Positions 1-5,039 of a stretch of 11,754 nt of DNA are shown here, in pieces. The stretch is from NCBI GenBank assembly GCA_021811225.1, contig JAJZPJ010000076.1:1-11754 (forward strand). Direction: 5' to 3'. The stretch's first letter is position 1; each line of letters opens with the position of its first letter. This stretch comes from Pseudomonadota bacterium (GTDB taxonomy: Bacteria > Pseudomonadota > Gammaproteobacteria > Burkholderiales > Rhodocyclaceae). Under the pieces are notes generated by a model, which saw only the letters and a program-made list of their open reading frames with translations, did not search any database and was not told the origin of the DNA. The translations under genes were made by a program, and so were the position numbers.

Positions 1-152
1 CCGCCTTCGTCCAACGCTTGAAGGAGCGGCTGGACGATCCGGGCCGGGTGAAGGAGGTGCCGCTGCACCTCTACACCCCGGAGTTCGCCCGCGTCGCCGT
101 CGACGAGTTCGCGCGCCTCTACCGCGGCGCCAAGGCGCAGGCGGCGGCGTGA
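1..152 (+). CDS. 3' end of an unidentified protein, possibly Tm-1-like/UPF0261
   Basis: Only the last 49 codons are present, read from base 3 to a TGA at 150-152. The tail has the form F-x3-LKxRL … V-x-EV-x2-H … PEFA-x3-V-x2-F-x2-L and ends in a short Ala/Lys/Gln-rich stretch. From memory this resembles the C-terminus of Tm-1-like (UPF0261) ATP-binding proteins, which carry a similar 'EV-x2-H-x-NDPAFA' segment. The match is short and was not tested against a database. The stop overlaps the GTG start of the NUDIX gene (GTGA, 149-152), so the two are very probably co-translated in one operon whose start lies left of the window. Being a real coding end is quite sure; the family is a guess. Confidence 0.6.
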   Translation, partial: AFVQRLKERLDDPGRVKEVPLHLYTPEFARVAVDEFARLYRGAKAQAAA

Positions 153-733
153 GCGTCCGTCCCTGGCCGCTGCTGGCGTCGGAGCGGGTGTTCGATGCCG
201 GCCTGTTCCAGGTGAGCCGGGACCGCGCCCGCTCGCCGCGCACCGGCGCCGCGCACGACTTCCACCTGCTCGGCATGGCGGACTGGCTGATGGTGGTGGC
301 GCTCAACCGGCAGGGCCGGCTGGTGCTGGTCAGGCAATACCGGCACGGCTCGCGCGAGACCGGCCTGGAGCTGCCCGGCGGCCTGCACCAGGCGGGGGAG
401 GACAGGGAGCGGGGCGCGGCGCGAGAACTGCGGGAGGAGACCGGTTACGGCGGCGGCACCTGGCGCCTCCTGGGCGGATTGCGGCCGCAGCCGGCGCTGC
501 TCTCGAACCGGGCGTGGATTTATCTCGCCGAGGATCTGGAGTTGGTGTCCGCGCCGGAGCCCGACGAGGGCGAGGACATCGAAGTGCAACTGCTCCGGCC
601 GGACGAGGTCCGCGAGTGCATCGCTGCCGGCCGGGTAGACAACGCCATGAGCGTCGCGGCGCTGGCGCTGGCGCAACTGGGCGGCCATCTTGAAGAAATT
701 CGTGGTGAGATTCGTGAGGAGATTCGATCATGA
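149..733 (+). CDS. NUDIX hydrolase, ADP-ribose pyrophosphatase-like
   Basis: A 194-residue NUDIX protein. A perfect NUDIX box (GX5EX7REUXEEXGU) spans residues 78-100, with the metal-binding REXXEE glutamates in RELREE (93-98). It is preceded by the 'VLVRQYRHG…ELPGG' strand-turn (about 60-78) typical of the ADP-ribose/NDP-sugar pyrophosphatase branch, which hydrolyses nucleoside diphosphates linked to a second moiety. The true substrate cannot be read from sequence. The GTG start at 149 is inferred from the GTGA overlap with the upstream stop. The gene ends in ATGA shared with the CBS gene, so three genes form one translationally coupled chain. Its last 12 codons are a degenerate tandem repeat (Glu-Ile-Arg-x three times) that looks like an added tail outside the fold. 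MutT-like proteins are also reported near anaerobic phenol genes, but NUDIX proteins are very common. Confidence 0.9.
   Translation: MSVRPWPLLASERVFDAGLFQVSRDRARSPRTGAAHDFHLLGMADWLMVVALNRQGRLVLVRQYRHGSRETGLELPGGLHQAGEDRERGAARELREETGYGGGTWRLLGGLRPQPALLSNRAWIYLAEDLELVSAPEPDEGEDIEVQLLRPDEVRECIAAGRVDNAMSVAALALAQLGGHLEEIRGEIREEIRS
695..730 (+). repeat. three 12-bp imperfect tandem repeats at the NUDIX/CBS gene junction
   Basis: Units at 695-706 (gaaattcgtggt), 707-718 (gagattcgtgag) and 719-730 (gagattcgatca) share the core GARATTCG and encode Glu-Ile-Arg-x each time. The last base of unit three is the A of the ATG that starts the CBS gene. The junction of units two and three creates GAGGAG (716-721), 8 bases before that ATG, so the repeat also supplies the ribosome binding site. 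Seen directly; its origin (replication slippage) is inferred. Confidence 0.85.
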
Positions 734-1416
734 TCGTGGGCAACTGGATGCATGACAAGCCGCTGACGATCGCCAGCGACACGCTGGTGTCGGAAGCGAA
801 GCGACTGCTCAGCGAAAACAATCTGCACGCGCTGCCGGTGGTCGACGACGGCCGCTTGCGCGGCCTGGTGACGCGCGCCAACCTGCTGCGCATGGGGCAC
901 TTCGTGCTGCGCACCCAGAGTCCGGACGAGTTCAACTTCTTCGTCAACCGCCTGAAGGTGCGCGACGTCATGGTGCGCAACCCCGCCACGGTGAATGTCG
1001 ATGACACCATGGAGCACTGCCTGCGCAAGGGGCGCGAGCTGGCCGTGGCCCAGTTCCCGGTGATGGACGGCGGTCGGGTGGTCGGCGTCATCTCCGCCAA
1101 CGAGGTCTTCCAGCTGGCGGCGCATTGCGTCGGCGCCCTGGAGCGGAACAACGGCGTCACCCTGGCGCCGCTCAGGCTGGGGCCGGGGGTGTTGGGCAGG
1201 ATCGTCGGCGTCGTCGAGGCCAGCGGCGCGACGCTGCAGGCCATCTATCCGGTGGGACACCCGAACAAGGGCGAGGTCGATGAGGAAAAAATCGTGATCC
1301 TGCGCCTGCAAACCGCGGAAATGGGCGGCGTCGTCGCAGCGCTGGAAGAGGCTGGCTTCCCGGTCGTCGAGGCGAGCGAGTCGAGCCGGGCCGGCGCTCC
1401 GGTGCTGGTGGGCTGA
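730..1416 (+). CDS. tandem CBS-domain protein with C-terminal ACT-like domain (AcuB-like; possible PpsC relative)
   Basis: A 228-residue (about 25 kDa) cytosolic regulatory-type protein. CBS domain 1 covers about residues 7-55, with the typical 'LPVVDDGRLRGLVTRANLL' end. CBS domain 2 covers about 80-130, with 'FPVMDGGRVVGVISANEVF'. An ACT-like region covers about 145-215 ('GPGVLGRIVGVVEASGATLQAIY'). CBS pairs usually bind adenine nucleotides and ACT domains small ligands; no catalytic motif is visible. The order CBS-CBS-ACT matches AcuB-type proteins. The third subunit of phenylphosphate synthase (PpsC, about 24 kDa, CBS domains) in anaerobic phenol degraders is of the same size and make-up, and a ubiX-like gene lies just downstream, so a PpsC-like role is possible but unproven. 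Start: ATG at 730 inside ATGA with the NUDIX stop, with GAGGAG 8 bases upstream. It is probably the last gene of the upstream operon, since 184 non-coding bases follow. Confidence 0.88.
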   Translation: MIVGNWMHDKPLTIASDTLVSEAKRLLSENNLHALPVVDDGRLRGLVTRANLLRMGHFVLRTQSPDEFNFFVNRLKVRDVMVRNPATVNVDDTMEHCLRKGRELAVAQFPVMDGGRVVGVISANEVFQLAAHCVGALERNNGVTLAPLRLGPGVLGRIVGVVEASGATLQAIYPVGHPNKGEVDEEKIVILRLQTAEMGGVVAALEEAGFPVVEASESSRAGAPVLVG

Positions 1417-1448
1417 CGAGGGCTCGGGGCATGGCGACGAAATCGAGG

Positions 1449-1626
1449 AATCTTCCCCTGGTCGAGCTCGTCGAATTGCTCGAGCGCGCTCGCGGCGCTT
1501 GAGCGGGGTGGTTTCCGTCTGGCCGAGTCGAGTAAGATGGCATTCACGGTGCTAGCCGCCTGGGCGGGAGCAGGACACAGGAACGATGTCAGGAGAATCT
1601 ATGAGCCGGAAAAATCTTCCCCTGGT
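1449..1626 (+). repeat. 14-bp direct repeat flanking the ubiX upstream region
   Basis: AATCTTCCCCTGGT occurs at 1449-1462 and again at 1613-1626, 164 bases apart. The second copy is codons 5-9 of ubiX (Asn-Leu-Pro-Leu-Val). The first copy lies in the same relation to an upstream ATG (1431), opening a 23-codon reading frame (1431-1502) that begins MATKSRNLPLV, against MSRKNLPLV in UbiX. The rest of the 1417-1600 gap holds a 12-bp palindrome CGAGCGCGCTCG (1481-1492) and no convincing promoter or T-rich terminator. Whether the short frame is translated cannot be told; a remnant of a duplicated ubiX 5' end or chance are both possible. Confidence 0.5.
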
Positions 1627-2203
1627 GGTGGCGATCACGGGAGCGACGGGGGTGATCTACGGTGTGGAGATGCTGAGGGTGCTGAAGGCGCTGGGCGAGG
1701 AGACGCACCTGATTCTGTCGGAGGCGGCGGCGCTGAACCTGTCGATCGAGACGGAGTATTCGCTGGAGGAGGTGAAGTCTTTGGCGAGCGAGGTCTATAG
1801 CAACAAGGACGTGGGGGCGGCGGTGGCGAGCGGATCGTTCCGGACGCGGGGGATGATCGTGGCGCCATGCACGATCAAGACGCTGTCGGCGATCGCCAAT
1901 TCGTTTACTTACAACCTGGTGGTAAGGGCGGCGGACGTGAGTCTGAAGGAGAGGCGGACGCTGGTGCTGATGGTGCGGGAGACGCCGCTGCACAAGGGGC
2001 ATCTGGAGCTGATGAGCCGGGCGGCGGATTGCGGCGCGGTGATACTGCCGCCGATGCCGGCCTTTTACCATCGGCCGCAGAGCATCATGGACCTGATCCA
2101 CCAGAGCATCGGCAAGGCGCTGGACCAGGTGGGCATCGAGCACCAGCTGTTCCGGCGCTGGACCGGCCACGGCCGCAAGGAGAAGCTGCACGCGGCGACA
2201 TGA
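1601..2203 (+). CDS. ubiX: flavin prenyltransferase, UbiX/Pad1 family
   Basis: A 200-residue UbiX-type protein, the usual length. The family joins a dimethylallyl group to reduced FMN, giving prenyl-FMN, the cofactor of UbiD-type (de)carboxylases. Visible features: glycine-rich FMN loop GATG (14-17), Ser40, ASGSF (76-80), APCTIKTLSAIA (88-99), RETP (126-129) and PAFYHRP (153-159), ending in LDQVGI…RRW. The start was set at ATG 1601 because AGGAG (1591-1595) lies 5 bases upstream and homologues begin close to the GATG loop; an in-frame ATG at 1586 is poorer. No UbiD is present in the window, so the client carboxylase is unknown: ubiquinone synthesis, or an aromatic carboxylase such as phenylphosphate carboxylase. 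Codon use is odd: Thr is 9 ACG, 1 ACT, 1 ACC, 1 ACA, and only one of the first eight Gly codons is GGC, while the last five all are. The stop overlaps the next gene (ATGA). Confidence 0.93.
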   Translation: MSRKNLPLVVAITGATGVIYGVEMLRVLKALGEETHLILSEAAALNLSIETEYSLEEVKSLASEVYSNKDVGAAVASGSFRTRGMIVAPCTIKTLSAIANSFTYNLVVRAADVSLKERRTLVLMVRETPLHKGHLELMSRAADCGAVILPPMPAFYHRPQSIMDLIHQSIGKALDQVGIEHQLFRRWTGHGRKEKLHAAT

Positions 2204-2976
2204 CGCTCAAGCGCAGTGAATTGCCGCCGCTGCCGGGCGGGCTCGCCGGAACGCCGGCCGACACCGTCGTCTATGCGGTCGGCGACATTCATGGCCGCTG
2301 CGATCTGCTCGAACTGATCCACGAGGGCATCGCTCAGGACAGCCGGCAGCGCGTTGCGCGTCGCAGGGTTCTGGTCTATCTGGGGGACTATGTCAGCCGC
2401 GGCATCGATTCCCACCGGGTCGTCGAACGGGTGCTGCAGGCGCGCCCGGGGGGCTGCGAGGCGATCTGCCTGAAGGGCAACCACGAGGATCAGTTGCTGC
2501 GCTATCTGGACGGCGATCTCGATGCCGGAAGGCGCTGGTTCGACGTAGACGGCCTGGACACGCTGGCCCACTACGGCGTGTTGGCGAAGCTCGGACGGGA
2601 GCGCGACGAGAAGATCATGGAGTCCCTGCGGCAGCGATTTGCCAGGGCGCTGCCGGAGGAACATCTCGAATTTTTCCGCCGCCTGGTGGTGAGCCACGTC
2701 GAGGGCGGCTACCGCTTCGTCCACGCCGGCCTCCGTCCGGGCGTGCCGCCGACCGAGCAGAGCGCGCACGACCAGATGTGGATCAGGAAGCCCTTCCTGG
2801 ACTCGGATCTGGATCACGGCGCCGTGGTGGTGCATGGCCATTCGGTTTCGGCCAGGCTGCAGCTGCGGCACAACCGCATCGGCATCGACACCGGCGCTTA
2901 CGCCAGCGGCGTATTGACCTGCCTGGTGTTGGACGGCGGGACGCGCTGCGCCCTGCAGACCGAGCGCGATGGGTGA
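2200..2976 (+). CDS. calcineurin-like metallophosphoesterase (PPP-type Ser/Thr phosphatase-like)
   Basis: A 258-residue protein with all the metallophosphoesterase signatures in order: GDIHG (28-32), GDYVSRG (62-68), GNHE (93-96), a conserved His in FVHAG (173-177) and VHGHS (211-215). These residues bind a dinuclear metal centre and cleave phosphoesters. Bacterial relatives act as Ser/Thr/Tyr protein phosphatases or as diadenosine tetraphosphatases; which one applies cannot be told. Position 66 is Ser where classic PPP enzymes have Asp (GDXVDRG). No signal peptide is visible, so the protein is probably cytoplasmic. The start ATG at 2200 overlaps the ubiX stop by four bases (2200-2203) and no good ribosome site is near, which suggests translation by coupling to ubiX. 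The end overlaps the next gene by 8 bases. A longer reading frame starting at 1867 lies inside ubiX in another frame and is not the real start. Confidence 0.9.
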   Translation: MTLKRSELPPLPGGLAGTPADTVVYAVGDIHGRCDLLELIHEGIAQDSRQRVARRRVLVYLGDYVSRGIDSHRVVERVLQARPGGCEAICLKGNHEDQLLRYLDGDLDAGRRWFDVDGLDTLAHYGVLAKLGRERDEKIMESLRQRFARALPEEHLEFFRRLVVSHVEGGYRFVHAGLRPGVPPTEQSAHDQMWIRKPFLDSDLDHGAVVVHGHSVSARLQLRHNRIGIDTGAYASGVLTCLVLDGGTRCALQTERDG

Positions 2977-3508
2977 GCCGCGATTGAGCCAGCCGGAAAA
3001 GAACCATCCCTTCTGGACCTTCTCGCTCGCGCTCTATGCCCGGGCCGGCGTCGAGCCGGCCTGTCTGGCGCTGCAGGATTCCGGCGCGGACGTGAATCTG
3101 CTGCTCTTGTGCTGCTGGCTGGGCAGTACCGGCAGGCAGCTGGAGCGCGCCGCCCTGGAGCGGCTGCAAAGGGCGGCGTCGCCCTGGCAGGCGGAGTTGC
3201 TGGCGCCCCTGCGCCGGGCGCGTCGCGCCGTCAAGACCGGCATCGCCGGGATGGCGCCGGCGTCGGGCGATCAACTGCGCCGGGGCATCCTCGCCGCCGA
3301 ACTCGACGCCGAGTACCTAGAACAACGCTTCCTCGCCGACCAGGCGCTGCCCTTGGCGTCGCCGGCGGGAACGGGCGCACCGGCCGCCGAAATCAATCTC
3401 GGGCGTTATCTCGGACTGCTCGCCATCGACGTCGCCACCGACACTCACGCGCGGGTGCTGCTCTCGGCTTGCGCGGAGGGTGCGCCGGGGGCTGCCGCGG
3501 CGATTTGA
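2969..3508 (+). CDS. TIGR02444/DUF2390 family protein
   Basis: A 179-residue protein of unknown function. The N-terminal third carries the family pattern: 'HPFWTFSLALYAR' (about 13-25), then 'ACLALQD' and 'DVNLLLLCCWLG' (about 41-52). The middle is rich in Arg, Ala and Leu and looks helical. The C-terminus is less conserved and alanine-rich. No signal peptide, membrane segment or catalytic motif is seen. The start ATG at 2969 lies inside the end of the phosphoesterase gene (8-base overlap) and lacks a clear ribosome site, so it is probably coupled to it. It closes the ubiX–phosphoesterase chain; the next gene has its own promoter-like sequence. The family call comes from recognition of the N-terminal pattern, not a search. 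Confidence 0.8.
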   Translation: MGEPRLSQPEKNHPFWTFSLALYARAGVEPACLALQDSGADVNLLLLCCWLGSTGRQLERAALERLQRAASPWQAELLAPLRRARRAVKTGIAGMAPASGDQLRRGILAAELDAEYLEQRFLADQALPLASPAGTGAPAAEINLGRYLGLLAIDVATDTHARVLLSACAEGAPGAAAAI

Positions 3509-3514
3509 GCGCCA

Positions 3515-3523
3515 TGCTAATAT
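3515..3523 (+). promoter_or_regulatory. probable extended -10 promoter of aroC
   Basis: TGC followed by TAATAT (3518-3523) fits the TGn extended -10 form, in an AT-richer patch directly after the preceding stop codon. No -35 box is recognisable at 17 bp. The inferred transcript would start near 3530, giving a leader of about 25 bases before the aroC ATG. Pattern only; no experimental support. Confidence 0.45.
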
Positions 3524-3554
3524 CGACGCAACTCCGTATTCGCTGAGGCACCCG

Positions 3555-4655
3555 ATGTCCGGCAACACCCTCGGTACGCTTTTTTGCGTCACTTCCTTCG
3601 GCGAGTCGCACGGCCCGGCGATCGGCTGCGTGGTCGATGGTTGTCCGCCCGGGCTGGATCTCTCCGAGGCCGACATCCAGGCGGAGCTCGACCGGCGCCG
3701 GCCGGGGACCTCGCGCCACGTGACCCAGCGGCGCGAGCCCGACACCGTCGAGATCCTCTCCGGCGTGTTCGAGGGCAAGACCACCGGTACCGCCATCGCC
3801 CTGCTGATCCGCAACCAGGACCAGCGCAGCAAGGATTACGGCAACATCGCCAACTCCTTCCGTCCCGGCCACGCCGACTACAGCTACTGGCAGAAGTACG
3901 GCATCCGCGACTACCGCGGCGGCGGCCGCGCCTCGGCGCGCGAGACCGCGGTGCGGGTCGCCGCCGGCGCGATCGCCAAGAAGTGGCTGAACCGGCGCTA
4001 CGGCATCGTCGTGCGCGGCCGCATGGCGCAGTTGGGGGATATCGAGATTCCGTGCAAGGACTGGGATGCGGTTCCCCACAATCCCTTCTTCGCCGCCGAT
4101 CCGGAGATCGTTCCGCGGCTCGAAGAGGCGATGGACGCGCTGCGCCGGGCCGGCGATTCGGTCGGCGCGCGGGTCGCGGTGGAGGCGAAGAACGTGCCGG
4201 TGGGCTGGGGCGAGCCGGTGTATGGCCGCCTGGACGCCGACATCGCCCAGGCGATGATGGGCATCAACGCGGTCAAGGGCGTCGAGATCGGCGCCGGCTT
4301 CGGCTGCGTGACCCAGCGGGGCAGCGAGCACGGCGACGAACTGACGCCCGCCGGCTTCCTCTCCAACCATGCCGGAGGCATACTGGGCGGCATTTCCAGC
4401 GGCCAGGACATCGTCGTCAATATCGCGATCAAGCCGACTTCCAGCATCAGGCTGCCCCGGCGTTCGATCGACCTGCTGGGCAACGCGGTGACCATCGAGA
4501 CCCACGGCCGCCACGATCCCTGCGTCGGCATCCGGGCCACCCCGATCGCCGAAGCGATGCTGGCGCTGGTGCTGATCGATCACGCGCTGCGTCACCGCGC
4601 CCAGTGCGCCGACGTGGTCTGTCCGACGCCCAGGATACCCGGCAGCGCTGTTTGA
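3555..4655 (+). CDS. aroC: chorismate synthase
   Basis: The last step of the shikimate pathway: 5-enolpyruvylshikimate-3-phosphate is converted to chorismate, using reduced FMN as a catalytic cofactor. The 366-residue protein has the usual length and all family signatures: GESHGPAIGC (16-25, with His19), Arg48 and Arg54 in the RRRPGTSRH segment, GHADYSYWQKYG (106-117, with His106), RGGGRASARETAVRVA (121-136), SSGQDIVVNIAIKPTSSI (281-298) and RHDPCVGIRA (319-328, with Asp321). The start is ATG 3555, because the product then begins MSGNTLGTLF as in known AroC and GAGG (3545-3548) sits 6 bases upstream; the open frame extends back to 3480 without support. It stands between two unrelated small genes and is probably transcribed from its own promoter at 3515-3523, perhaps with the downstream ydcH-like gene. 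Confidence 0.98.
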   Translation: MSGNTLGTLFCVTSFGESHGPAIGCVVDGCPPGLDLSEADIQAELDRRRPGTSRHVTQRREPDTVEILSGVFEGKTTGTAIALLIRNQDQRSKDYGNIANSFRPGHADYSYWQKYGIRDYRGGGRASARETAVRVAAGAIAKKWLNRRYGIVVRGRMAQLGDIEIPCKDWDAVPHNPFFAADPEIVPRLEEAMDALRRAGDSVGARVAVEAKNVPVGWGEPVYGRLDADIAQAMMGINAVKGVEIGAGFGCVTQRGSEHGDELTPAGFLSNHAGGILGGISSGQDIVVNIAIKPTSSIRLPRRSIDLLGNAVTIETHGRHDPCVGIRATPIAEAMLALVLIDHALRHRAQCADVVCPTPRIPGSAV

Positions 4656-4703
4656 GGACGATGCCGGCGACGCTTCAGTGCTTTCACTTCGGGGAGGAAA
4701 TTC

Positions 4704-4952
4704 ATGAACAGCGACCAGCACGATTTTTACCGCGAATTTCCCGAACACCAGATCGCGATCCAGCAGTTGAAACAGGCCAATCCCCGCTTCGCCCGCCTGT
4801 TCGCCGATTACCGCCGCGTCAATCGCGAAGTCGAGCGCGCCGAGGAGCACGACGTGCCCCTGTCCGACGTCAGCTTCGAGGATCTCAAGAAACAGCGGCT
4901 GAAGCTCAAGGACGAGCTCTACTCGCTGCTGTTCGCCAAGTCGACGAACTGA
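4704..4952 (+). CDS. YdcH/DUF465 family small protein
   Basis: An 82-residue, highly charged and helical protein. The 'HDFYREFPEHQIAIQQLKQANPRF' type start and the following 'RLFADYRRVNREVERAE' are typical of the YdcH (DUF465, Pfam PF04325) family, which forms a helical hairpin and has no settled function. The second half (about 60-78, 'DLKKQRLKLKDELYSLL') has coiled-coil character. A strong ribosome site GGAGGA (4693-4698) is 5 bases before the ATG. It follows aroC by 48 bases with no obvious terminator between, so the two may share a transcript. No metal-binding, catalytic or membrane features are seen. Confidence 0.9.
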   Translation: MNSDQHDFYREFPEHQIAIQQLKQANPRFARLFADYRRVNREVERAEEHDVPLSDVSFEDLKKQRLKLKDELYSLLFAKSTN

Positions 4953-4977
4953 TTCTCCCGGCGCTGACCCCGGCTCC

Positions 4978-4993
4978 CCGCGCGGCGCCGCGG
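4978..4993 (+). other. short GC hairpin after the ydcH-like gene
   Basis: CCGCG (4978-4982) and CGCGG (4989-4993) can pair around a 6-base loop. No T-run follows (the next bases are CGGGAAACC), so it is not a convincing intrinsic terminator. It may be a weak pause site or simply a product of high GC. Confidence 0.2.
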
Positions 4994-5004
4994 CGGGAAA
5001 CCTG

Positions 5005-5013
5005 TGCCATAAT
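5005..5013 (+). promoter_or_regulatory. probable extended -10 promoter of the leuC operon
   Basis: TGC followed by CATAAT (5008-5013, five of six matches to TATAAT) forms an extended -10 element 26 bases before the leuC ATG. No -35 hexamer is visible in the GC-rich sequence 17 bp upstream. The implied leader is only about 20 bases, too short for a leucine leader peptide or attenuator. The downstream bases (AATCAACGC) resemble those at the aroC promoter. Confidence 0.5.
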
Positions 5014-5039
5014 CAACGCTTTTCTGCGGATGCGCGGCC

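Noticed and set aside
1586..1600. Alternative ubiX start at ATG 1586
   Set aside because: The AGGAG site lies between it and ATG 1601 with ideal spacing for the latter, and homologues begin near the 1601 start.
1417..1600. Intrinsic terminator or sigma-70 promoter in the gap before ubiX
   Set aside because: The CGAGCGCGCTCG palindrome has no T-run. TAAGAT (1532-1537) has no properly spaced -35 partner.
1867..2199. Upstream extension of the phosphoesterase frame into ubiX
   Set aside because: The extra 111 residues are low-complexity Gly/Ala/Asp/Arg sequence in a shifted frame of ubiX; the family motifs begin after the ATG at 2200.
3393..4850. 485-codon minus-strand frame opposite aroC
   Set aside because: Shadow of aroC codon bias; no domain is recognisable and it runs across unrelated genes.
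4953..5039. Leucine leader peptide or attenuator before leuC
   Set aside because: The likely transcript leader is about 20 bases; no run of leucine codons and no terminator/antiterminator pair is seen.
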